Positions 29,501 to 41,500 of a stretch of DNA of 64,000 nt are shown in pieces (the stretch's first letter is position 1; each line of letters starts with the position of its first letter). Below the pieces are notes generated by a model. It was not told where the DNA came from and ran no database searches. It saw nothing but the letters and a program-made list of their open reading frames with translations. Position numbers and translations under genes: made by a program. The stretch is from Glebionis coronaria (taxonomy: Eukaryota > Streptophyta > Magnoliopsida > Asterales > Asteraceae). Location: assembly GCA_025667525.1 (NCBI GenBank), contig CM046878.1, positions 395,502,974-395,566,973 of the forward strand. Reading direction: 5' to 3'.

Positions 29501-32453
29501 GAGGTACCTATTTTTATTCTCAGTGCATTGTTGGAACGTATCTGATTTTTACATTTTATGAGGCTTAACGGAGTCTATTTAGTTTTGTTTTTATAATATG
29601 GGGCCCTTAACTTGATTAAGTGTTAAACTTTATCGGTAGATAGAAGTCAGTTAGGCGCGAAATAATTTTACAAAATATGTCATGTTTTTATTGAGTCGAT
29701 GTGCTGATTCTTGGTAGCCACTGTGTTTTCTTAACTAATGTACTTTCGCAAATTTGTCTCAGCACTTGACAACAAATAAATTTGTCTCACATAAGGCTTG
29801 CGAAACTATTTAAGAATGCTAGTTAATCTCTTATGAGAGTCGGGATTTCACTAGTTGTATGTTTTGAGCTTGGTTTTGTGTTCAAACTAGCTCAGGCAAT
29901 TTGTGAGTCGGAATTAATATTCTTGTTAGTATATCTACTCTATACACCTCCTAATTATTCACAAGGCAAGTTGAATTATCATCCTTAAGCATATACTATG
30001 TTTTTCAAAATGTGAATACTAAAAGTTTTCTACATCAGCTCATATTTCATATTTGCTCTCATTTAATGTTGGAAGAATGGGTAGCGTTCTCGGGTAGGGG
30101 ATCAGTTACTAAAATTTGGGTACTTTTTGGGATGCATCTAGGTGGGTTAATGAACCAGAAGACTAAGTAACAGAACCATAAATCAAAACCAATGACCAAG
30201 AATATGAAACAATAAATATCATCTGATGGAAAAGAAACAGACCAAGATGATGATGAAAGTTTGGATCAGATAATAAAAATATCATTTGTTTGATATAGTT
30301 AAATCATGTTAAAGGAAAAGTAGCATGTGTTTAAAATTATTTTAGGGCATATATTTGTTATATAAAAGGGCACATGTTTGTTATAAAAGGGCATATGTTT
30401 GTTTTAAAAGGCAAATGTTTGTTATCATAATGTAACTGGACCTCTTTTGTATGTGCAATGAAAAGAAAAAGAATTTGCAAGTTGATGGACTATCGAAAGA
30501 TGTTAGTAGACATTTGTGGTATCAACTTTACCAGCCCTTATACATGAATGGTGAGGTCACGAGGGTCGTTTTGTACTTCTCATAAGAAACCATAATACTG
30601 CTTTACTTGATTCGGACAAGCAGTAATATTGCCTACATCCCATATGAAGTTGGAGCTCTCGTTAGTACCAAAAGTTATACCTCCACGAGCACATGTCCAT
30701 ATTATACATTTTTTCCATAGACCCATTTTTTCTTTTCGAGTTAAAGTTAAAGTTGTGTACATCCTTGAAAAAGTAGAAGTACCTGATGACTTGGAATCAC
30801 AATTTTTATGCATCAGTTTGTACTTGAAATCATCAATTTTTATGCATTTTTTTATCTATGTCGGTAACAATCAAGATTTTGGATTTTGCTTTATTTCTCT
30901 CAGATTAGTATCGCAACAAATCTATTGGAACAATGTATAATGATGGGTTCAAGTTCATCCAGTTTATAGTGTTGGGACAGCTGGTGGGTATGATTTGTAT
31001 CTTTCCGCAACTTGAGAGTCGACCGAGAGGCCCAAGTTAGAGTTACTTCTGAGATCTGAGCCAATAGAAACTTTGGGACCCTTAGTAGCTTATAACCAGG
31101 TATATGTTTTGACTACTGTGTATTTACAAATTTTGTGTATTTGTACAATAAAATTGTAACCATGCTTTGCTTGTGGACTATTCAAAAGTCAACGAATCCC
31201 GTTGTGGCAGATATTGGAAAGGCAAGTTTCAATGGACCTGGTTTAGCTGGTCCAGAGGATGCTCATCAGGCATATGAGCGACCAAGAATGAGTGACCTTA
31301 CAGCCACAATCACAGCCTCTTGAGCCAATGGAAAGAACACTAAAACAACAAGCTAGGGTAAACTATCGTAAAGTTTATTTCAGCTCTTTTATGTTTATTG
31401 GCTATATTTATGCTTTTTACTCATTTCACATTCCTAACGTGGAGCCGAGCTTATACATAAATTTTCATTACTTCAGTATATTGAATCCGTGACTCGCTCC
31501 GTACACTTTCCCTGGAGTTAAAATATGTTACAAACTAAACATTAACACGTATTTGATTGGTTATTTTATCATACCAGGTGATTCATATAGACCCGCGTGA
31601 TGAAAATGAGATGAGATTCTCATAAGGAGAAGAACCTGAATATTTATGCAATGGCAAAGAGCAATTATGCAGTTGAAATCGTGGTCGCTCTTGTTTGCAA
31701 AGATTATGTAAAGCACTGTTCTGATCCCAAGTCATGGACTTTCGATTTTTGCTGTTAAAGTTTAAGATTAATGATTGGGTCCTTCACGCTCTATCTTGTT
31801 ATATGTGAATATGTGATGTAGTCAATAATATGTTTGTGTATATCGCGATCAGTGTGTATAGGAGCATATACGTTACATATAATCTGATAGTACAAACCTC
31901 ATAAATTAAAAAAGGTCGAATTAATATTTCTTGCAATATAGTTCTCGTAAGTTGTAACTGTACAAATAATTGTAGAATTTGGAAGGGAAAAGAAGTCGTC
32001 GGAAAGTAGCAGACGCCAAATCAGATTCTCTACTGAGACTTTTCTCGATTCATGTAGATAGTCTTTCTAGTCTATGACAATACGTCACGTATCAAAGATA
32101 CTCGTTGTTAAGGCCATGAGACTTATTAACTTGTTTGATTTCTAAGTTTACAATAAATTGTAAGCTATCTGATTTGCATATGACAGCAAAAAAGAACGCT
32201 AACAGAAACGTAAATACACAAGCAGCTGTGCAACAAAACACAATGAAAAAAAAGCGCTAAAAGGGAAAAGCGAACACACATGATCAAAATAAGAAATTTA
32301 AAAATATATACAAAATTAGCCCTTGGAAAATAAAGAAAGTGACAAAGAGGTCCCTGGAGTTTAGAAAAAAAAAGGAGGGGAAGATGTCTTGATCCAACGG
32401 TTTAGAGGAAGTTTTCTAAGTTTTCTATTGAGATGAAGTTTTCTATTGATCCC
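26551..32453. mobile_element. Putative 5.9-kb TIR element F with an internal MITE
   Basis: The left end (26551-26603) and the reverse complement of the right end (32400-32453) share 'gggat', a 'tagagaaaa'-like block and a strong 'atagaaaacttagaaaac' block; a 'ccgttggatc' motif sits about 50 bp inside the right end. Both sides are microsatellite. The interior holds several short exon-like open stretches (for example 26700-26850, 29101-29190, 31195-31322) bounded by AG/GT dinucleotides, but I recognise no protein and no transposase. It also contains the hAT-like MITE at 27536-28020. The pairing of these two ends over 5.9 kb is plausible but not proven. Confidence 0.45.
27536..28020. mobile_element. 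hAT-like MITE, 485 bp, rich in GAGCTCG/CGAGCC
   Basis: Ends 'aggggtgcaaacgagccgag' and '...ctcggctcatttccacccct' are inverted copies of the AGGGGTG-type hAT terminus. The interior repeats 'gctcgagctcggctcg', strongly self-complementary. No clear 8-bp TSD was found. Confidence 0.75.
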
Positions 32454-32711
<258 letters not shown>

Positions 32712-32715
32712 ATTA

Positions 32716-32744
32716 CTAGCGTCGTAACCCGCCTAACGGGCGGG
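32716..32744 (-). mobile_element. Helitron-like 3' terminus (- strand)
   Basis: On the - strand: CCCGCC-cgtta-GGCGGG hairpin (perfect 6-bp stem), 8-nt spacer, CTAG, then T (position 32715). This matches the 3' hairpin plus CTRR rule of Helitrons, and the terminal 30-35 bp resemble 2741-2778. The element would extend to the right and could include the receptor kinase fragment at 33816, but the TC end was not found. Confidence 0.55.
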
Positions 32745-33815
32745 GTCGCTTTTTTTTCTTGTTCCGGAGGGTCTACGGTTCTGCGTTTTTAGTTTTTTGA
32801 ATTTTAAATTTAACCTTTAATATATTTTAGTTTTAGTTTATGCTTAAGTAACGTTTATTTATGGTCAACGGGCAAGGTTGCCTTTTTTCTTGGTGAACTC
32901 GTCACCCGGTGACTCGATCAGGTTGATCGGACAATCGATCTCGTTACCCCGTGACTTGATAGGGTTAACTCGTTGCTCAAACCATAATCCGATATATTTT
33001 TGTAATATAATTATTAGAAAAATATGTTAAAATAGATATTCTTTTTAAAAAATTAAAATTCTACCGAATTTAAAAGAAAATTAAAAAATCGAATTTAAAG
33101 TCCGAATAATATAATTTAAAAAAATCCAAAATTTAAAAAAAAGTCTAAAAGTTTTAAAATTTTGTATAGGAACGTGTTTATATCATTTGATCGAAAGGGT
33201 TTGTGGGTTGTGCGTTTTTAGTTTTTTCAGTTTCTAAGTTAACCTTTAGTATATTTGAGTTATAGTTTTTGGTAAAGTAATATTTTGTTATTATATTTCT
33301 ATTTTTTTAAAATATTCTACGTAGAATTAATTTATGAAGAACCGACCTTGTATAACATGTTCCTATAATATTATTCTTAAATTTATGTTAAAAAAGGATA
33401 ACCAATGTATATACTTTCTATTGGAAAAAAATATTTAATTTATGTGTGTTTAAGTATATAGTTTAGTAATAATTTAAAAATAAACTTTACAATAGGAAGT
33501 TGGTAAGTTTGTATTGTATTATTTTACATAAAATGACTAAACCCAACAACAAAATGCAGCAATTATAATGTCATATATTTTTTATTTCCGGGCTTATGTT
33601 AGCCAAGAAGAAAAAGACACACTAGAGGTCATTACAACTTAAGTCATTTTGTTTGATTAAACAATGCCATAAAGATGTGCAGCAAAAGAGACGACTCACC
33701 CAATAGATAAAACAAGATACGGTGCTTCCCACCTAAGAGGACTTCGAGCAAAACAACACCACCTTTCTCGCTTGATAGCTTTTTCAAACCGTCTAATCTC
33801 AAAAACTTTAATTAT
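32745..33815. other. No gene recognised; diverged direct repeat
   Basis: About 80 bp at 32771-32850 and 33205-33290 are similar ('ctgcgtttttagttttttgaatttt', 'ttaacctttaatatatttt', 'tttagttt'), an old internal duplication. The rest is very AT-rich. Confidence 0.5.
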
Positions 33816-35396
33816 ATGAATAATAATTATGTTGGATTGGATATCGATAGTTTAAATTCGATTAAAATGGTTTATTGTTTGTCTTCTGTTGGAATTGGTT
33901 TGAAAAGTGGCAATTTGTTAACTGTCTGGATTGATTATTGGAATGATGGCAAGAACTTAAAAGTGTTTCTTGGCGAAACGGGCTTTAAACCGATTAATCG
34001 CATTTTAGATATTGATATTGATCTTTCCACTTATTTTCAAGATGTTATGTTTCTTGGGTTTTCGGCTTCTACGTACTGAGATCCATTTTGTTGAAAACTG
34101 GAGTTTTACTTCATTTGGGGTTCCGCGCGTTATGAACCCTCATAATGTGTCGGATAATACTGTCTCTAAGAATCCGGGTATTGAGGTTCCGCCTAATATT
34201 AGAATTCATGATAAAAGTCATAAGAATTTCGGGCTGGTTGTTGGAGTTTTGGGTCATGTTTTCTTTTGTGCGATTCCAATTGTTTTCGGTTATGTTTCTG
34301 TTAAGAAATTGAAGGGAGGGAAAACTAAAATAAATATGCAAGTAGAGCTTTTAACAGGTCCGAAACAATTTAGTTACAAAGAGTTGAAAATCGCAACAAA
34401 TGGGTTTAGCGTAAGTTGAGTTATTGGTCATGGGGCTTTTGGTCGGTTTATAAAGCATTTTTATCGACATCGGGTGCAACGGGTACAACTGCAGCTAGGG
34501 GTGTCAGTAGGGTCGAGTTGACCCGATCCGAACCCGATAAGGCTTATCGGGTCGGGTTAAATAAGGTCAAAAATCTTGTCAGGTTATTTTCACCCGAACC
34601 CATTAACCCGACAATGTTATCTAGTCGGGTTCGGGTTAGATAACTATTTTTATCGGGTTATCGGGTTAACCCGACAAGACCGAAAATTACTTTTTTTATT
34701 TTTTAAGTGATTATTATAAGCCCGATACCTGTTAACTGTGTCATGTTAGTGTGTTTAGTAGTCACTGTGACAATCACGCATAAAATCATTCGTTTGGTAA
34801 GAAACACATTCATTCATTCATACTTATGACTTTGATTTCATATTGCTATAAATGTATTATATATAACTCGTCTGTAGATTGATCAAATCCTAACAGTGCT
34901 TTATTCATTATGATCTAGAAGTTGTTAAGAGTAAGTCCATGAAAAAACATGTAGACGTCGTCCTAATAACATTAGCAATAAAATGATCAAAAAATAACAA
35001 CACAAGGCATATGAATAAGGAATACTTTGATCAGGTGAAATCCACATAGTTTTTACTTTCAAATCAATGTGGAATCGTAACGCCTAACGTATCAATATGG
35101 GATTTATTATAAAACTTGATAATTACAGAATCTTTATATGGCTAACTATGTAGATACATCAGGTTGCTAAAACAATCCGGTTGTATCTTATCAGCTACTC
35201 ATTAATAGCATCACCCCACAACCCAAATCACCCGACCCAAATACCACCCGAACCCCATAACCCGAGTCCTTATGGGTCGGGTTGCGGGTGAGTTTTCAAA
35301 AGCCAAAACCCGAATCAACCCGAGCCGACAAGACCCGATAACACCCCTAACTGCAGCTATGAAAAGATCAGAACATTCTCATGAAGGGAAGACGGA
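33816..35396 (+). pseudogene. L-type lectin receptor-like kinase fragment, split by a MITE
   Basis: Plasma-membrane receptor kinase family (legume-lectin ectodomain, one membrane span, Ser/Thr kinase). In order: the C-terminal part of the lectin domain (YVGLDIDSL...FLGFSAST, 33822-34075); a frameshift near 34070; TEIHFVENWSF; a membrane span (34230-34300, FGLVVGVLGHVFFCAIPIVF); the juxtamembrane start QFSYKELKIATNGF; a nonsense codon near 34418; the glycine loop VIGHGAFG, with another frameshift inside it; then ...TGTTAA at 34490. The 854-bp MITE follows, and the kinase resumes at 35350 with AMKRSEHSHEGKTEF, carrying the conserved Lys of subdomain II. Both gene ends are missing. Clearly non-functional. 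The lectin and hinge motifs resemble class VIII LecRKs. Confidence 0.85.
34496..35349. mobile_element. hAT MITE, 854 bp, inside the receptor kinase fragment
   Basis: TIRs TAGGGGTGT...ACACCCCTA and a perfect 8-bp TSD ACTGCAGC (34488-34495 and 35350-35357). The subterminal regions are 'cccgacccgataa'-like on one side and the complement on the other. The centre is AT-rich and non-coding. Confidence 0.92.
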
Positions 35397-36065
35397 GTTT
35401 TTGCAAAATAATTGAGACTCGAATATAAGATGATGTAGTAGTGAATCATTAAGAGAGAATTTGGATGCAAACGATAACTTGTAAACATTCTGTTTGGTTA
35501 AGATGACATCCATTTGATGCAATAGTCCATACTCCTTTATGTTCCTGATTTGATCCCCCAAAACTATATTTACCTTTAGAATAAATACTTTTCGTTCTAA
35601 TAGGTAATGCGCCATATTGAACGTCCAGTCCATAGAGAAGTCTTTAGGCATGGATAATAATTTGTTTGTGATTTAGAAGCACACCAAATACTCCATCTTC
35701 GCCCCTGTTGATAAAAGAACCAAATTTAGAGGAAGAAAAAACAGATGCTGCTCACTTTAAAATATTGGGTAAACTAAACTCACTGGAATGGCTCATTAAC
35801 ATGATGCCCAAAAAGATGTGATACACCTCCAACTAAATTATGTACAAACCAAACTAACATATAAAAATTCATGAGACCAAAATAGATCCTTTTAATTTCT
35901 CAAAATGAAAACTTATTGCGTATGTTAATAAAATGCTGACGTGTGCTCTTTCTTTCCTGGTATTCATCAAATGGGAAGGAAGTGAAGAACATGTAATTAT
36001 ATCATGTCCACAACACAAGTAACAACAAAAAGCAAAAAATCACAATTACAGCAACCATGAGAGTG
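35397..36065. other. No gene recognised
   Basis: Sequence between the kinase fragment and the second copia element. A 90-codon - strand frame (35379-35651) overlaps the kinase fragment and has no recognisable domain. Confidence 0.4.
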
Positions 36066-36070
36066 AGACA

Positions 36071-37069
36071 TGTTGGGATTTAATACCTAGTTAACCATGT
36101 AACTACGAGTACGCAGCGGAATGGATCTAGTTTGAGCAATTATGATTAACACGTAATTAATAATAAATAATAAAGGAAACGCGAAAACTAATCTTCGTCC
36201 AAAAGCAATGAAACTCAAACGAGTGATAAAATATACCACCTCTACGGTTGCTCACAGAAACACGTCAAATGAACACGTCCGGATTGCTAGCCGAACTCCA
36301 CGTATACCCAAACACCAAGTGTCGAAAAACCCGATCCGACCCAAAAAAAACAAAACAGCCTAAAGCTGCTTTGTTGTCCGAGATATAAGCTTTACCCGAG
36401 AACTTTTCCCTTTGCTGTAAGATATCGGACAACACTGTCCGATCTGCACAGAAGCTTTTGCCCGAGAACGATCAGAAAGAGCCCGGAATAGCTTCTGTGA
36501 TCTGTCATGCCTTTGACAGATTATCCCATGGTTTGTAAACCTTTAGTAGTATCAAATAACAACTACTAAACAACTTGGATTGATTAAATGCAAGTGATTT
36601 GAGATGGAGTGATCAATTTAAGATTATAAACCCTAATTGAGTTTAAACCTAAATTGATTATCAAGAGTATGTTAATGGCAGAGATTTTCTTTGTTTTGCT
36701 TTGCAAAATTCGTGTATTATGAGCTGGGTAGAAGGTTGTTTATATACCCATCAAATCCCACTCATGATAAGTAAAAAACTCTTCAAGTTTAAGCCTTATC
36801 CCACACAAAAACCAATGTTTATCATGACTCTTCTTTACTCCTTATCCCAAATGAATCTGGACATCTCAAGTAATCATTCTAGATCTTTCCTCAGCTTACT
36901 AAAACGATTTTAGGACAGCCATAAAAGTTCTTACACGATTAGTCCAACAGTTTACAATTTCGAAGCTTAACGTGAAGTAAAACGCACTCTAAGTGTTTAA
37001 CGTGTGTGCCCCCAATAGGCTCACACACCTCTAGCCACATTTGGCTAATCCAACGAGCATGAACTAACA
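36071..37069 (-). repeat. 3' LTR of the - strand copia element
   Basis: 999 bp, matched by 54718-55716. On the - strand it is preceded by the purine-rich 'aagtgggagc' (37070-37079), the polypurine tract. Confidence 0.93.
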
Positions 37070-37939
37070 GCTCCCACTTGGTCGTTGGAGTAGACAACAC
37101 AAATGTCAACGACGGAAACGTCTAGCAACGCTCACACTCGTTATTTAACTAGAGGTGTCTGAGATATAGTTTCATAGAACATTCTCAGTAGCATGGTCAT
37201 TTATGTCTTGCTTTTATCATCCTTTGTTATAGATACCGTTAAACCATGGATATGGATCCTAACTCATTCCATATAGTTTAACCATTTAGATTCTCGTTAT
37301 TGAATTCAATTCAGATATACCAAATGTAACCAAGATTCATCTTGCATTACCATTTGGGTTCGGCCAAACAATTATCTGATTAATTCTAGAGAGGCGCCAT
37401 GGTATCATTCTGCACATACTAAGTGGAGTAACAAATCCTTTATTGACTACAAGTGTTGTGGATGTTGCTTCACATCACTCCGAAAAATAGCTTTTATAAC
37501 TACCTTATTCAGGACAGCGTTTTACATATAATTACGAAAGTGATATCCACACATGCAGAACTTGTTTGCATCTCAAGTCTAAGGATGACTTAACAGACCA
37601 TTTTCAACATCTTACTCATGACATGGATCCAAAAGTAAATGTTTGAAGTTGGGGAATTCAATATGCATCCCTTATGAATACATATGAGTTTGGCTTAGAA
37701 CGATTCTCATTCTCATAAAATATATGCAACACTCACATTTGCCTTATGTAAACAATATTCCCATATTGCTAACCGACAATGGATATTTAGAATGATTAAA
37801 TCAATCATGGATTAAACATGCAAATATAGAATAACAAATTTTATATGAGTGAAATAACAAATACCTCGTATCTTTATTTATCAGAAAATAAAACTGTCTT
37901 ACAATTCCAAATTATCCAAATACTAATTAACATACAGAT
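37070..37939 (-). other. 3' non-coding region of the - strand copia element
   Basis: Between the stop of the RNase H region at 37940 and the 3' LTR. No coding signal. Confidence 0.7.
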
Positions 37940-38511
37940 TTACACGAGACTACTAGCTGGTATCATACCAATACCCCGAGTCAATTTAGAATGCTTAGGG
38001 AATGCTAACGCCTTCGTAAATGGATCAGCTAGATTGTCATCTGTATGAACTTTTGCTATCTTAACATCACCCATCTCAATGGTTTCTCGAAGATAGTGAA
38101 CTTTTGCGCGGAAATGTCTAGCACCCTTGGTGACTCCGCTTTCATTAGCTATAGTAATGGCTCCAGTATTGTCACAATACATATCAATGGTATCTTCAAT
38201 TGTGGGCATAATACCAAGCCCAGAAATGAACTTACGAATCCAAACAGCCTCTTTAGCTGCATCAAAAGCAGCTATATACTCAGCTTCTGTAGATGAAGTT
38301 GCAAAAATACTTTGCTTTGTGCTCTTCCAGTCAACATCACCTCCATTTAGAACGAAAACATACCAGTCTGAGATTTTAGGTCATCAGCATCTGTCAGATA
38401 TCCAGCATCAGTGTAGCAAGAAACCTTGAGCTCTCATTTTTCGTCACCACCATAAACCAGAAACATATCCTTAGTATTCCGTAAATACTTAAGAATATTT
38501 TTAACAGCAGT
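37940..38511 (-). pseudogene. RNase H end of the copia polyprotein, out of frame
   Basis: Continuation of the polyprotein at 38512-42084 beyond a stop codon. RNase H motifs are readable on the - strand but in more than one frame: the YTDAGY region near 38415, STEAEYIAA near 38280, YCDNTGAITIANESG near 38180 and a C-terminal DDNLADPFTKAL near 38020. One nonsense codon (about 38509) and at least one frameshift (about 38340-38440) break it. Confidence 0.85.
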
Positions 38512-41500
38512 CTAGTGAAGTTCACTAGTACTCTGTTGAAATCGGCTTGTTATGTTCTGAGCGAACGCAACATCAGGACGAGTACATCTCACAGCATACA
38601 TAATTGATCCTATAGCCGAGGCATAAGGAACATTCTGCATGCGTTGCTTTTCAGCTGGTGAAACAGCACATTGTGACTTACTCAATTTAGGGCTTTCATG
38701 CATTGGGATAGTTCCACGCTTGGAATTCTCCATATGAAATCTTTTCAAGATTTTCTCAATGTAAGCACTTTGACATAAACCAATTAACCGTCTAGATCTA
38801 TCTCGGTAGATCTTGATTCCAAGAATATATGCAGCTTCTCCTAAATCTTTCATAGCAAAACATTTTCCAAGGTAGGATTTTACCCCTTTCAACATTGGAA
38901 TATTGTTCCCCATGAGAAATATGTCATCAACATATAGAATTAGGAAAGTAACATTACTCCCACTGGCTTTGTGATATACACATGGCTCATCTTGATTCTG
39001 AGTGAAACCGAATTTCTTAATCTCATCATCAAAACGCTTATTCCATTGCCTAGATGCTTGCTTAAGTCCATAAATGGAACGCTTGAGCTTGCATACTCGG
39101 TTAGGATATTTAGGATCGACAAAACCCTCAGGTTGCACCATATAGACTTCTTCGGAAAGATGTCCATTGAGGAAGGCGGTTTTGACATCCATTTGCCAAA
39201 TCTCATAGTCATAGAACGCGGCTATGGCTATAAGAATCCTTATAGCTCTAATGTCTGCTACAGGAGAAAAGGTCTCTTCATAATCAACCCCGTAGGTTTG
39301 AGTGAAGCCCTTTGCTACAAGACGAGCTTTAAAGGTGTGTACTTTGCCATCCATGTCAGTCTTTTTCTTGAATAGCCACTTGCTACCAACAGTTCTACCG
39401 TTAGGAGGAAGATCAACTAATACCCAGACATCATTATCTTTCATGGATTGCATCTCCACATTCATCGCATTAAGCCATTTTTCGAATTCAGGATCCAATA
39501 ATGCAGCTTTATAGTTAGCGGGTTCTCCAAGATCCCCTAACTCATGCTCCTCAGCATCGACGTATAAACACATTCGATCTGGGGCACGGCGTGTCCTAGA
39601 GGACTTACGAATGGGATTGATATCACTTTGAGGTTCTTCAATTTCTTGATCATCCTCATCATGATCTAAGCCAGTATCATCAGAAGGATTTGTATCTTCA
39701 TCTTGAATAATTTCAAGATCTTCTATACTCCTACTTGCTTCTTGATCTAAGAGATTTCTCTCAAAGAACTCAGCATTCCGAGCAACAATAACTTTGTTCT
39801 CAGGTGGGTAGTAGAAGGAATATCCCATCGTTTCCTTTGGGTATCCTACAAAGATACACTTAATAGATCTGGGTTCCAGTTTGTCAGTTTTGGTCATCGT
39901 ATCACGTTTAACCAAAGCTTCACAACCCCAGACTCTTAAGTAAGACAACTTAGGGTCTTGCCCATGCCATACTTCGTATGGTGTCTTTTCAACCTTCTTA
40001 GTTGGAACCATGTTGAGTATGCGTGCAGCAGACTCAAGGGCATAATCCCAAAAGGACTTTGGAAGAGTAGTTTGACTCATCATGGATCGAACCATGTCTA
40101 GCAGTGTTCGATTCCTCCTCTCAGACACCCCATTATGTTGAGGTGTGTAGGGAGGAGTTCGATGGGCAATAATCCCATGCTCCTTAAGATGATCCAAAAA
40201 CTCTTGACTCATATATTCACCTCCACGATCAGATCGTAGTGATTTTATGGTCTTACCGAGTTGATTTTCTACTTCCTTTTGAAACACTTTAAATGTCTCA
40301 AACACTTCATCTTTATGCTTTAACAGGTAAACATAACCATACCGACTAAAGTCGTCAGTAAAAGTGACAAAGTATTTAGCTCCTTGCCTTGACATGATTC
40401 TAAATGGGCCACAAACATCAGTATGTATTAGTCCAAGTAGATCTTTAGCCCTTTCCACTTGATGTGAATAGGGTTTTCTTGCCATCTTCCCAGACATACA
40501 AGAGACACACTTTTCAAATGACTTAATGTCAGTTGAGGTGAGAAGTCCATCATGTTGCAACTTCTCCATGCGTTTCTTGCTTATGTGTCCAAGACGACAA
40601 TGCCACAAGAGAGTAGAGTCCAAATTTAATTTGGCTCTTTTATTGCTAACAGCAAACATAGAACTATCATTGGTTTTAGAACAAGACATATCAATTTCAT
40701 AAATGCCATCCCCTCGGGGAGTAGCAGTAAAATAAACAACGTTATTCCTAGAAACTGAAATTGCATTATCCGAATCAAAACAGTTTACAAAACCATCTTT
40801 AAACAAACTAGAAACTGAAATAATCCCTCTAGTGATAGAGGGAGCATAATGACAATTGTTCAAAACAATAACTAATCCACTAGGGAGACATAAATGATAA
40901 TTTCCAATAGCTTCGACTCCTGCACGTTGACCATTGCCCATGTACAGATTCAAAGCTCCTAGATTCAGCTTCTTACTTCCCCTTAGACCCTGAGTATTAT
41001 TAAAAATGTGAGTACCACAACCAGTGTCATATACCCACGAATTACTCGGAAGGGAATATAGTTCTATAGTGAAAATACCTGAAGTGTTGGCTTCTTGAGA
41101 CAACCTCTTCTTTTTCTGCAACTCGGCTAAGTGCTCGGGACAGTTCCGTTTCCAATGACCTATCTGACCACATTTGTGACAGGGGTCGTCCTTAGCAGGA
41201 TTATCCTTTTTGGGTGGTGGAGGATTTCTGTTCTTGGGAGCATAAGATGGTTTGTGCTCGGGAGCATAAGCCAGCTTATTCTTTCCATTACCATAATTCC
41301 CCTTCGCAGCCTTAGGCGGTTTTCTACCTTGGTTTTTCTGGACCTTGCCTGCACGCACATTATGAAGTGCAGGTGAAACAACCTTCTTGGGAAGTGTTTG
41401 CTCATGTTGTTTAAGCATGGCATGCAGTTCATTCACCGAATTCACAGTCTTCCCCATGCCATGCATGTGGAAGTTTTGAACGAAACTGTCATACTCCTTG

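Noticed and set aside
31135..31323. Small + strand ORF inside element F
   Set aside because: Ordinary-looking residues but no recognised family, and no supporting splice partner; mentioned only as exon-like.
33680..33800. A second kinase-like fragment on the - strand (a GVVLLEVL-like stretch)
   Set aside because: Match too short and without neighbouring kinase motifs.
35379..35651. 90-residue - strand protein
   Set aside because: Overlaps the LecRK kinase fragment antisense and shows no domain.
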